Part shown: one piece after another, positions 1-8,651 of the stretch | Layout: each line of letters opens with the position of its first letter | Position numbering within the stretch: position 1 is the first letter of the stretch | Assembly: GCA_023433505.1 (NCBI GenBank) | Contig: JAEZCO010000085.1 | Span: forward strand, 1 to 47,718 | Direction of reading: 5' to 3' | DNA: 47,718 nucleotides | DNA from: Bacillota bacterium | GTDB taxonomy: Bacteria; Bacillota; Clostridia; Acetivibrionales; DTU013 | Program-made: the position numbers and the translations under genes | Notes under the pieces: generated by a model | What the model saw: only the letters and a program-made list of their open reading frames with translations | Told to the model about the DNA's origin: nothing | Databases searched by the model: none

Positions 1-545
1 TCTGCACACTTTCGTGTCGGGGAATTGTCCCCTATCCATCCCGCTACAGGATGGCTTTCGCTTTCTCCACGATGTTTTACCCGCAGTTCTTTGGCCCACC
101 TTGCGGCTGCCTACTCCTTTCGGAGAAGTTTACGGGCTTACCACGTTCCGTGTAGATAACTTCTCAGGTGACTTAGGTTCCGTCTATCCGCCGGTAGCAT
201 TATGTCCATGTAACCCAAGGCTAAAGTGGGTCAACCAGCTACACACCTTTTGGTCCAAGCGTGTCAGCATCTTTTCGCTTGTTCGTTATCACGACGTTTA
301 AGACGGTTCAATTAAGTTAACCATATCCCCCATAACCTAGTCCCCTTACTGCCTTGATGCTGGCAGTACTGCCTTGGCTTCACAGCCTTGGCTTTAGGGT
401 TACATTGTCTTAACATCTTAGAACGGTATGTTACCACCTCCGCACCTGTTAATAGGTTACTGTTGACAGAACAACAGGTTTGTAATACACTTGGAACGCA
501 GCCGTTCCAAGCCTTCCAAACATTTATCTACACCGCGACATGTCG
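1..545 (-). mobile_element. Group II intron, 5' half (domain I to III region), truncated by window edge
   Basis: Read on the minus strand this stretch has the look of the ribozyme core of a bacterial group II intron. Recognisable blocks are ACGTGGTAAGCCCG (about position 143), then GGCAGCCGCAAGGTGGG, then GCGAAAGCCATCC followed by GGGATGGATAGGGG. These blocks recur in domains I-III of such introns. The intron-encoded reverse transcriptase and domains V/VI would lie beyond the left edge. The exact 5' splice boundary is unclear; it falls between the permease stop codon at 549 and about 530. Apparent open frames inside are not credible proteins. Identification rests on remembered motif similarity, not on a covariance search. 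Confidence 0.7.
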
Positions 546-548
546 GAA

Positions 549-1397
549 CTAGCCTTTCACAGCTCCAAGCATAATTCCTTTCGTAAAGTATTTCTGGAAG
601 CTTATGAATACGATCAGGACGGGCAGGGTTGCAAGCGCCGCTCCCGCCATTGAAACGCCGTAGTTCTGCTCAACCTCGTTGACTTTTTGGGCGATCTGGA
701 TTCCTAAAGGCAGTGTCAGCATATTTTCGCTTTTCAGGACGATGGTCTGCCATACGTAATCGTTCCAGGACCTTACGAAGGTAAAGATGGCCAGCGCCCC
801 CAAGCCCGGTTTCGCCAGCGGAAGAATGATCCTGGCGTATATTCCCAGCTCCGAGCATCCGTCGATTCTGCTTGCCTCAATCAGCGTGGTAGGCAGTGTC
901 TGCATGAACTGCCTCAGCAAAAACACTCCAAAAGGCCAGCCCAATACGGGCAATATCAATCCGGCATAGGTGTCTGATATGTTCCAGCTGTTCATCATTT
1001 TGAACAAAGGGATGAACAGGATGGTGTTCGGAAGCGTCATTGCTGCAATCATAGCTCCAAATACATATTTGGCCCCTCTGAAGTTTACCTTTGCAAGGGC
1101 ATAGGCCGACGTGGAGCTCACAAAAAGGACCAATACCGTCGTGATTACGGCTGTAAGAGCACTGTTGAAGAGCCACCGCAGCGTCGGAAATTTCTCCAGC
1201 AAAATTGCGTAATTTTCTATGGTCGGCGTCAGCGGTATCCATTCCGGCGGTATCTGCATGGAAACGGAAAGATTCTTGAAGGACCCGGTAACCATCCAGT
1301 AAATCGGCCATATAAAAAAGATTGTTATTGCCAGGAGTACCAGGTTGAGCAGAATCTTATTCATTAATTTTGTTCTTGACCGGTCTATATTTTGCAA
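549..1397 (-). CDS. Carbohydrate ABC transporter permease, MalG/CUT1 family
   Basis: Inner-membrane subunit of a sugar importer. The protein (about 282 residues) has six predicted hydrophobic segments and, near residue 185 onward, the EAA loop (EASRIDGCSELGIYARIILP) that docks on the ATPase. It ends in the family-typical basic tail KGIMLGAVKG. A longer reading would start at TTG 1415, overlapping the preceding permease stop, but AAAGGGG lies 8 nt before the TTG at 1397, which is therefore preferred; an ATG 11 codons further in is another option. It is the last gene of the binding-protein/permease operon. No ATPase is encoded here, so a shared MsmX-type ATPase is expected, as is common in Firmicutes. 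The group II intron begins immediately after the stop codon. Confidence 0.93.
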   Translation of the reverse strand: MQNIDRSRTKLMNKILLNLVLLAITIFFIWPIYWMVTGSFKNLSVSMQIPPEWIPLTPTIENYAILLEKFPTLRWLFNSALTAVITTVLVLFVSSTSAYALAKVNFRGAKYVFGAMIAAMTLPNTILFIPLFKMMNSWNISDTYAGLILPVLGWPFGVFLLRQFMQTLPTTLIEASRIDGCSELGIYARIILPLAKPGLGALAIFTFVRSWNDYVWQTIVLKSENMLTLPLGIQIAQKVNEVEQNYGVSMAGAALATLPVLIVFISFQKYFTKGIMLGAVKG

Positions 1398-1411
1398 GGA
1401 AAATACCCCTT

Positions 1412-2293
1412 TCAATATTCAATGTCAGTCGATAAAAACTTGAACTGTATAAAGGCGATAAAGCTCACGATGGCACATAATACAAAGCCCATTGTGGAAG
1501 CCCTTCCAAAGCTCATATTCATAAAAGCCTCCCTGTAAATGAGCATCAGCATAGTTGTCGTACTATACCCGGGGCCTCCGCCGGTCATAAGAAGGATAAT
1601 GACGAAAACCTGGAACGCGCCGATAGTTCCTGTTACTATGACATACAGCATCGTAGGCTTCAACAGCGGAAGCGTAATTTTAAAGAATACTTCAAGGCCT
1701 TTTGCACCATCGATACGGGCAGCTTCATACAATTCCAAAGGAATACCGTTTAAGCCCGCCGTAATTACTACGATATTGGCCCCCAGAGAAAGAGACACTA
1801 CGATTAACGAAAGAGACGGATATGCCAGCTCCAGTCCAAGCCAGTTTGCCGGCTCCATGCCTAATAGCTTCAAAATGTAATTGGCTATGCCGAACTGATT
1901 ATTGAAAATATACTGCCATACCATTGTAAGGCTCACAACCGAAGTAACTCCGGGTATATAGAAGATTGCCTTGAATATGCCCTGTGCCCTGGCAGCCTGC
2001 CTGTTTATCAAAAGTGAGATCAGCAGTGAAGCAACGGTACTGATCGGCACAATATACAGAACAAACAGAAAGGTATTAATAATGGATGCGATAAATACTT
2101 TATCCGTAAAAACTTCCTTATAGTTGCTAAGCCCTGACCAGTAGTACTTGGTATAATCAAAGCTGTAAAAACTGGTTTTTATTGTATCAAAAACCGGATA
2201 GATCACAAAGGCGATGAAACAGGCCAGCATTGGCAGCATAAACAGCCAGCCCGTTACATCCCTCTTCCCTTGAGCGGATAATTTTACGTTCAT
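1412..2293 (-). CDS. Carbohydrate ABC transporter permease, MalF/CUT1 family
   Basis: Partner permease of the sugar importer. It starts with a short cytoplasmic tail (MNVKLSAQGKRDVTG) followed by a transmembrane segment (FMLPMLACFIAFVIYPV), has about six membrane spans, and carries the EAA loop YEAARIDGAKGLEVFFKITL around residues 195-215. The reading frame is open for 27 more codons, but GGAGG lies 10 nt before the ATG at 2293, and the upstream codons coincide with an intercistronic hairpin, so the internal ATG is chosen. The stop codon overlaps the alternative TTG start of the next permease, which indicates tight cotranscription. It lies 136 bp behind the binding-protein gene. Confidence 0.93.
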   Translation of the reverse strand: MNVKLSAQGKRDVTGWLFMLPMLACFIAFVIYPVFDTIKTSFYSFDYTKYYWSGLSNYKEVFTDKVFIASIINTFLFVLYIVPISTVASLLISLLINRQAARAQGIFKAIFYIPGVTSVVSLTMVWQYIFNNQFGIANYILKLLGMEPANWLGLELAYPSLSLIVVSLSLGANIVVITAGLNGIPLELYEAARIDGAKGLEVFFKITLPLLKPTMLYVIVTGTIGAFQVFVIILLMTGGGPGYSTTTMLMLIYREAFMNMSFGRASTMGFVLCAIVSFIAFIQFKFLSTDIEY

Positions 2294-2321
2294 CGGTGGC
2301 AGTCCTCCATTTGAAAAGTCT

Positions 2322-2343
2322 CGGGAGCCTTGAGCTCCTCCCG
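2322..2343 (-). terminator. Intercistronic hairpin 2 (binding protein / permease)
   Basis: On the minus strand CGGGAG and CTCCCG form a 6-bp stem with a 10-nt loop, followed by AGACTTTTC. The short, impure T run and position 28 nt before the permease start suggest an mRNA-processing or partial-termination stem rather than a full terminator. Confidence 0.45.
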
Positions 2344-2384
2344 CCTTTTGGTAATCGCCTTTGGGCAATACCATCAGAAAAGTC

Positions 2385-2412
2385 TCGGGTAATGCCCGGA
2401 AGCATCACCCGA
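2385..2412 (-). terminator. Intercistronic hairpin 1, behind the binding-protein gene
   Basis: On the minus strand TCGGGTGATGC pairs with GCATTACCCGA (11 bp with one G-U) around the loop TTCCGG, again followed by AGACTTTTC. It lies 18 nt after the binding-protein stop. Such stems typically protect the highly expressed binding-protein message and lower permease expression. Confidence 0.55.
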
Positions 2413-2429
2413 AGATGCCTTGTACGCTT

Positions 2430-3854
2430 TTACTTATTGTACTTGGTGATGATTGAATTAAACTTATCGGAAATATTTTTAACGGTATCCTCCGGCGTAG
2501 TTTTATTGATAAACATCTGCTGTATCTCCGGGAACTGAGCCGCTCTCATTTCAGAGTAGCCCTTGATTCCCCAGCCCGGATCCACAACTTTCCATTCGCC
2601 GGCTTTTTTGACGGTATTTGCAAGGAACTGCAATTCGGGATCTTCATTGACCCAATCATAGGTCTTGCCTGTCACATTAAAGTACTTATTTACCGCATAG
2701 ACGATATCGTTGTCATTGTATGCCCAATATACGAATTTCTTGGCCCATTTTGTCCTGAGGGGGTCTGCGTTCTTGAATACGCAGCCTTCGCCAACTTCTG
2801 TCTTCAAGGCGGACTGTCCCTTGGCAGTGCTTGGGAAGTTCACATACATATACTCAAAAGGCGCTTTGATGCTTCCGTCTGCAATGCCATTCTTAATTAC
2901 GCCGATGGTTGCCGATCCCGCCACGACCATACCGTTCTTGCCCTGTCTGAAATAGTCCAGAGCATTGGTTGCCGATAGTGTCTCAGGATGAGGATGGCAA
3001 AGCCCCTCGTCAACGATGGACTTGAAAAACTTCAAGGTCTCAGCTGCTACCGGTGTGTCTGCCGCAGTATATTTGGAGTAATCATCATTGAACAGGGTGG
3101 CCCCGAAGCTTACCATTGTGTTATTGTACAATTGGTCACCCTGCTCATTCAGGGCAAATAATGTAATTCCGTAAACCCCCTTATCCTTGTTGGCAACTGC
3201 CTTCAAGGCTGTCTTGAATTCATCGGGAGTCCATGTGCGGTTTTCATCTTTTGGAAGCAGATCCGCTGCGCCCGCCTGTTCCCACAATGTCTTGTTAACC
3301 ATGAGCATGATGATTGTGGACTTGAAAGGCATTATGTAAATCTTTCCATTCAGTGCAGTCATTTTCTGGATAGCCGGCTTACTGAACATGGCAAGCTGTT
3401 CCGCCGTAAACAGGTCGTCCAGAGGCTCCAATGCTCCCATATTTGCATATGGCAGGGCACGTCCGCCGTAATCCCAGTAAATATCCGGCGTAGTTTTGGA
3501 AGCGATGGCAACCGTTACCTTTTCATTAATACCATCCCAGGGAATCAACTGGCAGTCTACCGTAATATTCGGGTACTCTGCGTTAAATGCCGGAATCAGG
3601 TCCGCCTGGTACCAGTCTCCCTGCTTCTGTTCCGGTTTGTAGGTCCCGCCCGGAGGAGCCCACATTGTAATGGTTGTCTTTTCGTCCTTTTCATTTGCCT
3701 GTGCCGCAGTAGTCGCTGCACTGGCGTTGGGAGCGGCGGTAGTGTCCGAGCCTGCCTTGTCATTGCTTTGACCACAGCCTGCAAAGAGCGTTGCTGCAAA
3801 TAGAACAGCAAGGATAATGCTGATGACAGCCTTTGAAGTTTTTATTGGATGCAT
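2430..3854 (-). CDS. Sugar-binding lipoprotein of an ABC importer (family 1 extracellular binding protein)
   Basis: Extracellular, lipid-anchored substrate receptor. Residues 1-26 are a lipoprotein signal peptide ending in the lipobox LFAGC, with Cys27 the predicted lipidation site; a Ser/Thr/Ala-rich linker follows to about residue 60. The mature part shows family-1 solute-binding features, including an early TITMWAPPGG strand, WDGINEKVTVAIAS and GALEPLDDLF near residue 140. Total length (474) is normal. The ATG at 3854 follows GGGAGG at 7 nt. It is the first gene of the importer operon, behind a promoter with a palindromic operator, and precedes the two permeases. The substrate is presumably an oligosaccharide but cannot be read from the sequence. 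Confidence 0.93.
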   Translation of the reverse strand: MHPIKTSKAVISIILAVLFAATLFAGCGQSNDKAGSDTTAAPNASAATTAAQANEKDEKTTITMWAPPGGTYKPEQKQGDWYQADLIPAFNAEYPNITVDCQLIPWDGINEKVTVAIASKTTPDIYWDYGGRALPYANMGALEPLDDLFTAEQLAMFSKPAIQKMTALNGKIYIMPFKSTIIMLMVNKTLWEQAGAADLLPKDENRTWTPDEFKTALKAVANKDKGVYGITLFALNEQGDQLYNNTMVSFGATLFNDDYSKYTAADTPVAAETLKFFKSIVDEGLCHPHPETLSATNALDYFRQGKNGMVVAGSATIGVIKNGIADGSIKAPFEYMYVNFPSTAKGQSALKTEVGEGCVFKNADPLRTKWAKKFVYWAYNDNDIVYAVNKYFNVTGKTYDWVNEDPELQFLANTVKKAGEWKVVDPGWGIKGYSEMRAAQFPEIQQMFINKTTPEDTVKNISDKFNSIITKYNK

Positions 3855-3884
3855 TATTTAACCTCCCTTATGTTGATTAAGATG

Positions 3885-3909
3885 TGAAATGCATTTCATC
3901 CTCATTATA
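3885..3909 (-). promoter_or_regulatory. Promoter -10 and 14-bp palindromic operator before the binding-protein gene
   Basis: On the minus strand a TATAAT box (3904-3909) is followed 5 nt later by the perfect palindrome TGAAATGCATTTCA (3885-3898), so a bound protein would cover the transcription start. The start codon is 30 nt further on. No convincing -35 box was found, which suggests activator dependence, perhaps on the adjacent AraC-type regulator. Confidence 0.5.
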
Positions 3910-4024
3910 AGGTGAGAACATTTATAAATCATAGGTAAAAATATTCAGATTCCGTTGATTCATTCAGCATTTACATAACAGAAAACAGTGAATTTATGTA
4001 TATTTGGTAAAAAAAATTAGCTGT

Positions 4025-6277
4025 TTACTGCTTTCTGTACTGTGACGGAGACAAGCCGGTAATTTCCTTGAACCAGGTCCCAAAATAATGAGGATCGGAA
4101 ATGCCTATGGCAGAACTGATATTTTTTATTTTAATATCCGATTCGCTTAACAGCTTTTTGGCTTTTTCAATCCGGATTTTCCCAAGATAGTCGGTAAAGC
4201 TTTCATTCATTTCCCTGCTGAACAATTGACTGAAATAATTCTGATTGATGTATATCTTTTTTGAAATATATTCGATGCTCATGTCAGAATTGCCGTATTC
4301 CCGCTCCATAATATCCAAAGCCTTCCGGATATTGCTGCTGATATTGCCGTTGGAGCCGGACAAACTTTTAATCTGCATCAGGAAAGCTTTTATCGCTGCC
4401 ATCAGGTCAATCAAGCTTTCATCGATGGCACCGGTGGCGTGCTTCAGGTTTATGGTCCCCCAGCAGTCCTTCCCAAACACATTGACAGGAAGTATCCCGT
4501 TTTTAGTCGTTACTTTATAAATATTGATATAGATATTGGTAATAAACATGCTGATAATAAACGGGTCGGTATTATTCCCTTTGAAAAATTCCCTTGCTTC
4601 CTGGATGACATTTTCACAGCTTTCAATATTCCGCTCCTCTATATGGTACATCAGCCTGTTTTCGTAGTTGTCAGGATAGGCGGACTGCCACGAGCCGATG
4701 TTGAGAAAATCATTGCTTAAATAGACGGAGCTGGAGCTTGAGAAAAATTTATACCGGATCAGGGTCTTTGCGTCATCGTAGGAATTCCTTATCATGTAAA
4801 GATCATTGTAATTATTGCCGAAAAAAGCCTTGACATCAAGGTTCAGGCTTTCGCGGACGGATTCGATGATATCCAGGGTCAGCTTATAGGTTTCTTCCTG
4901 CGGATAATTTGATATGACACAGTATTGGCCGTTCTTTAATGTGATTGAGACAATTTTATGGCCTGCCCTTTCAAAATCCACAATTTTATTTTCAATTTGT
5001 CTGCTGGTTTGCTCGGAAACAGACTGGTCGGCATTGATGACGATGACCTGGAAAAAGTCATTGGTGAAAGGGATATCGATTGTTTCCTTGGCCTTGTCGA
5101 ACTCTTCCTTTTCCAGATTGCTCTCGAGAATGGCTCTTAAAAACTTCTCTCTTTTTAAAGGGATCCCTTCTCTTATATTCCCCACCATCTTATTGAAGCT
5201 TCGTCCCAATATTCCTATTTCATCCTTGTATAAGGAATTGAACTCCACCTTCAGGTTTCCGTTTTCGACTTCCCTTATCAACCGTATCAATTTGTAGAGG
5301 GGATTGGATATGGTTCTGGCAATGAGGAAGGATATTACCATAACGGCAGCCAGTGACAAGATGAAAATGATTACCCATACTCTGTTTATGATCTCCATAT
5401 CTTTAAACAAGCTGCTTTTATCGACAATATGGACAAAGCTCCACCCGGTAAGCTCATTTTTGATATACGTGACCACATAGTCCTTATTTCCCAGCTTTTT
5501 TGTATAATAGGAGCTTGCATCTTTAATTTGATTGATATCAACGATGTCCGCGAGATTCTCAAACTTCTTTTCGCTGTATATCTGGCCCTCATTGTCAACA
5601 ATGGAATAGACGCCGTCCTTCATATTGCTACCCAGCAGCGGTTTCTCAAGCAGTCCCGGCTTGACGGTAATTACACACATTCCGAGTTTTTCATTGGTTT
5701 GAATATCTACAATTTCCCGCATGAGCACAATGGCTTTCATGCCGCTGTACCAGTCCATTATGGTCCAATATGCGCCGCCGTCCATATCAAGGGTGTTTTT
5801 ATACCATTTCTGATTTACATTATTTACATCCGATATCTTTGAGAAAATAATATCATCCGCGGTATCGAGAAAAAAAATGTTGTTATAGTTGTCGATAATG
5901 TAAATACCCATGATTCCAAAGGTATTATTGACAGTTTCCTTGATCTTCCCATTCAGGCCTCGGAATATTTGCATCCGCTCTTCCGGGGTATGGTTTTCCA
6001 GATCGGTTTCCAAAGCATCCAACGATTCCTTGCTGTAGGCGAGTCTCACCGACGACCGGTCTATCTCTTCGAGATACTGATTCAACGCCGTTTTCAACCC
6101 GGTTATATTTTCCATGATGGATTGGCTTTCCTTTTTTACAAGTATGTCTTTGTATATCGTGATGCTTGTAATGGAAAAAAGCAGCAGGGAAATAAAGCAA
6201 ACAAGCGTAAAAGATATCATCAATTTGTATCGCAGCCGAAGGCTTTGAAACAGCAAACCCAATCTTTTGATAAGCAT
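4025..6277 (-). CDS. Membrane-bound AraC-family regulator with extracellular sensor and HAMP-like linker
   Basis: One-component sensor/regulator of about 750 residues. A transmembrane helix near residues 22-42 (LMISFTLVCFISLLLFSIT) leads to a Cache-like extracellular region of about 240 residues. A second transmembrane helix (VWVIIFILSLAAVMVISFLI, about 300-320) and a HAMP-type segment (ISNPLYKLIRLIREVENGNL) follow. After a middle cytoplasmic region the last 100 residues form the AraC double helix-turn-helix (YISKKIYINQNYFSQLFSRE ... ISDPHYFGTWFKEITG). The ATG at 6277 has GAGG at 8 nt; a longer reading would begin at TTG 6301. Such YesS/YtdP-like proteins usually control the neighbouring sugar importer, and this one lies 171 bp upstream of the binding-protein gene. 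Confidence 0.92.
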   Translation of the reverse strand: MLIKRLGLLFQSLRLRYKLMISFTLVCFISLLLFSITSITIYKDILVKKESQSIMENITGLKTALNQYLEEIDRSSVRLAYSKESLDALETDLENHTPEERMQIFRGLNGKIKETVNNTFGIMGIYIIDNYNNIFFLDTADDIIFSKISDVNNVNQKWYKNTLDMDGGAYWTIMDWYSGMKAIVLMREIVDIQTNEKLGMCVITVKPGLLEKPLLGSNMKDGVYSIVDNEGQIYSEKKFENLADIVDINQIKDASSYYTKKLGNKDYVVTYIKNELTGWSFVHIVDKSSLFKDMEIINRVWVIIFILSLAAVMVISFLIARTISNPLYKLIRLIREVENGNLKVEFNSLYKDEIGILGRSFNKMVGNIREGIPLKREKFLRAILESNLEKEEFDKAKETIDIPFTNDFFQVIVINADQSVSEQTSRQIENKIVDFERAGHKIVSITLKNGQYCVISNYPQEETYKLTLDIIESVRESLNLDVKAFFGNNYNDLYMIRNSYDDAKTLIRYKFFSSSSSVYLSNDFLNIGSWQSAYPDNYENRLMYHIEERNIESCENVIQEAREFFKGNNTDPFIISMFITNIYINIYKVTTKNGILPVNVFGKDCWGTINLKHATGAIDESLIDLMAAIKAFLMQIKSLSGSNGNISSNIRKALDIMEREYGNSDMSIEYISKKIYINQNYFSQLFSREMNESFTDYLGKIRIEKAKKLLSESDIKIKNISSAIGISDPHYFGTWFKEITGLSPSQYRKQ

Positions 6278-6415
6278 CCTGGATACCTCATCTCCGAACA
6301 ATGACTTCCTGAAAAAAGTAGTTTGAAAAGATGTATTTATTATAAATTATTTAATTTAAATTTTCAATAAAATGCCTCGACCGGCGGCTTTCATCAATTC
6401 TTCATTCCACGGCCG

Positions 6416-7207
6416 TCACCAGGCCGTCCAGCCGCCGTCGACGACGATATTGGACCCCGTCATAAATGCGGAAGCTTCCGAAGCCAGCAATAGAATTGCT
6501 CCTGTAATATCCTTGGCCTCTCCGACCTTTTTCAGCATGGTCTTGTCCTTCAGGTTGTTTAAAAATTCCTCCGGGGGCAGCCTTTTAGGGTCAGGAAAAG
6601 GGCCCGGCGTAATGCTGTTGACCCTTATCTCCCTTTTCGCCAGGTGGGCGGCGCAATACCGTGTCAGCTGCAATACCGCAGCCTTGCCCGCACCGTAGTT
6701 TACAGGATTATTCTGGCCGCTGCTTCCGTATATGCCCGGGTCCGGCGACACCAGACCGTACATGGAGCCGAAGTTGATAATACTCCCTCCGGGATTTTCA
6801 TCAAAATAGGGTATGATTTCCCTGGTACACCGGAAAGCCGTACCTGCGGCGCCGTCCAGCCCTTTTGTCCAGTCCTCGTCGGTCATATTTTCCACGGTGC
6901 CTGCGGGACCATAGCCTGCGCCATAAGTAGCACAGTTAATCAAAACATTGATTTTTCCGCACAGCTCCCTGGTTTTCCGGAACAATTCCCTGATAGACCC
7001 GGTCCTTGAAACATCACATTTCATATAGTAAAGTCCGGCAGCTGAATTTCCATTTGCCGCAATAGCTTCCGGTCCCTGCTCAGCAATATCGGCAGCCACC
7101 ACTTTTGCACCATAGTCAAGAAGTGCCCCGGTAATGGCCGAGCCCAGATACCCTATCCCTCCCGTTATCACGATAACCTTACCGTCCAGTGAAAATAAGT
7201 CCTGCAT
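6416..7207 (-). CDS. SDR-family NAD(P)-dependent oxidoreductase
   Basis: Classical short-chain dehydrogenase of 263 residues. The cofactor motif TGGIGYLGSAI sits at residues 15-25, followed by the acidic end of strand 2 (VAADIAE), which suggests NAD preference. Other landmarks are NCATYG (the NAG-type motif), catalytic Ser in NFGSMYG, Tyr/Lys in NYGAGKAA, and a C-terminal ASAFMTGSNIVVDGGWTAW tail. The start has GGGGG at 6 nt. It is the last gene of the creatininase-NagB-like-YhcH-AKR-SDR block, 20 bp behind the aldo/keto reductase. It probably oxidises or reduces a sugar or polyol intermediate of the pathway; the substrate is unknown. Confidence 0.9.
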   Translation of the reverse strand: MQDLFSLDGKVIVITGGIGYLGSAITGALLDYGAKVVAADIAEQGPEAIAANGNSAAGLYYMKCDVSRTGSIRELFRKTRELCGKINVLINCATYGAGYGPAGTVENMTDEDWTKGLDGAAGTAFRCTREIIPYFDENPGGSIINFGSMYGLVSPDPGIYGSSGQNNPVNYGAGKAAVLQLTRYCAAHLAKREIRVNSITPGPFPDPKRLPPEEFLNNLKDKTMLKKVGEAKDITGAILLLASEASAFMTGSNIVVDGGWTAW

Positions 7208-7227
7208 GACAGCCCCCTTTTACCGCT

Positions 7228-8166
7228 TCATTTCTTCCAGTTGTTAGGGTCCAGAATGTTGACAGACATTCCGTCAAAAAGCTTATAGGCCTCATTGCGG
7301 GTCTTCTCGGAAATTTCCGGGCCTTCAACAAGCTCTATATTTTCCCTTACCTGCTCCGGAGTTTCTGCTCCTATGACCAGGCTGGTTACTTCCCTCATGT
7401 CTCTTATATAGGACAAAGCCAGCTGCGCAATACTCATGCCCTCCCTCTCAGCCAGACCTGCCAGTTGTCTCAGAGGGACTTCAGCCTCCCTTAAACTACC
7501 TTTTAGCCCTGCCGGGTCTGAGAAGAAGAGGCCTTGGAGGAAGACACTTCTTACGAATACGACCTTTCCGGCGGAATGGAGCTTTTTCAAAATACCGCTG
7601 TTAACGAACCGTGTATCAAATATGTTCATGGGAAGCTGAACTGCTTCATATATGTCATTCTTCAGCATCTCTTCCGCTTCCTGCGGTGTATAGACGGATA
7701 CTGCGGCTTTTTCAATAACCCCTTCCTTCTGCAATTTTTTCAGGGTCTCGGGAACAACTTTTCCATAGTGGGACATATCTTTGGGATTATGCAGCATATA
7801 AACAGGGATACGCTTTATTTTCAGACGTTGAAGGGAATGCCCGGCAAAGCTGCGGATCTGCGCTTCTATGTCCTTGTCGCTAAGGTTCCCGTCAGGGGAA
7901 ATCCTGAATTTGGTGGTCAGAACCATCTGCTCCAAATCGCATTTCTCCTCCTGTAGAAAATTGCCGATGACCAATTCCGAATCCCCATAGAGTAAAGCCG
8001 TATCAATGGAATTTACTCCTCCGGCAAGCGCCGTATGCATAATATCAAAGCTCTTTCCCATGTCCGGCTTGCCGCTCTTATTCGCAATTCCGTATTCCAT
8101 CCCAAGCTGGACTGTACCAAGGGTATATTTGGATATAGGGTACCCTCCGGCCTTTTCATATTTCAT
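7228..8166 (-). CDS. Aldo/keto reductase
   Basis: NADPH-dependent oxidoreductase with a TIM-barrel fold, 312 residues. The catalytic tetrad can be read: Asp and Tyr in SIDTALLYGDSE (about residues 54 and 59), Lys in LTTKFRI, and His in YMLHNPKD. The C-terminal cofactor segment is present in SLVIGAETPEQVRENI. It opens with KYTLGTVQLGMEYGIAN, typical of the large aldo/keto reductase family that also includes sugar dehydrogenases. The ATG has GGGAGG at 9 nt. It sits 18 bp behind the YhcH-like gene and 20 bp ahead of the SDR gene, within one operon. Confidence 0.92.
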   Translation of the reverse strand: MKYEKAGGYPISKYTLGTVQLGMEYGIANKSGKPDMGKSFDIMHTALAGGVNSIDTALLYGDSELVIGNFLQEEKCDLEQMVLTTKFRISPDGNLSDKDIEAQIRSFAGHSLQRLKIKRIPVYMLHNPKDMSHYGKVVPETLKKLQKEGVIEKAAVSVYTPQEAEEMLKNDIYEAVQLPMNIFDTRFVNSGILKKLHSAGKVVFVRSVFLQGLFFSDPAGLKGSLREAEVPLRQLAGLAEREGMSIAQLALSYIRDMREVTSLVIGAETPEQVRENIELVEGPEISEKTRNEAYKLFDGMSVNILDPNNWKK

Positions 8167-8184
8167 GTATATTTCCTCCCTATC

Positions 8185-8634
8185 CTACACCCGCACCTTC
8201 ACCACTACCTTTTTTACAGGCGCAGGCTCATTCACAGCAATACATGGCATATGTGCGTCCTCCGGACCGAATATTGCGAAGGTGCCGCTGCTGCAAACCA
8301 GCATACTCCCATTGCCCTGAAGCAGGAGGTAATCCCCTTCCGGATCGTACTCCTTTGTAACCTCAAGATTTCCGGCATAGGCATATCCCATCTGTTCCAT
8401 TCCTTCTACAACATATTGGATATCGGTATATTTTCTATGCGCTTCCCATTTGCCCAAGACTGCCGGTTTGGTTTCATACATCTGGACCAATGCATAGATA
8501 TCGCTCCCATCGATTTCATACTTTCCGGGCTTCATTCCCGAGAAATCGGTCTCCTGTAAAAATTTCAGGGCTTTTCCCACCCTCTCGCCCATACCGCTGT
8601 ACAAGCCTGCATTCTTAATATTATCTGCAACCAT
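8185..8634 (-). CDS. YhcH/YjgK/YiaL (DUF386) family protein
   Basis: Small cupin-like protein of about 149 residues. Landmarks are GKYEIDGSDIYALVQMYETK, the metal-site segment WEAHRKYTDIQYVVEG (His and the acidic residues are ligands in characterised relatives), and FAIFGPEDAHMPCIAVNEP near the C-terminus, ending in KKVVVKVRV. Members of this family occur in sialic-acid, beta-galactoside and other sugar operons and have been proposed to act as anomerases or sugar isomerases. The ATG at 8634 has GGAGG at 7 nt; a 14-codon longer frame has no ribosome site and overlaps the upstream gene. Its place beside NagB-like and NagA genes supports an amino-sugar or sialic-acid-like substrate. Confidence 0.9.
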   Translation of the reverse strand: MVADNIKNAGLYSGMGERVGKALKFLQETDFSGMKPGKYEIDGSDIYALVQMYETKPAVLGKWEAHRKYTDIQYVVEGMEQMGYAYAGNLEVTKEYDPEGDYLLLQGNGSMLVCSSGTFAIFGPEDAHMPCIAVNEPAPVKKVVVKVRV

Positions 8635-8651
8635 AACAATTCCTCCATTTC

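Noticed and set aside
14..301. Open frame of 95 codons at the left end
   Set aside because: It lies antisense to the group II intron core and has no ribosome site or protein-like pattern.
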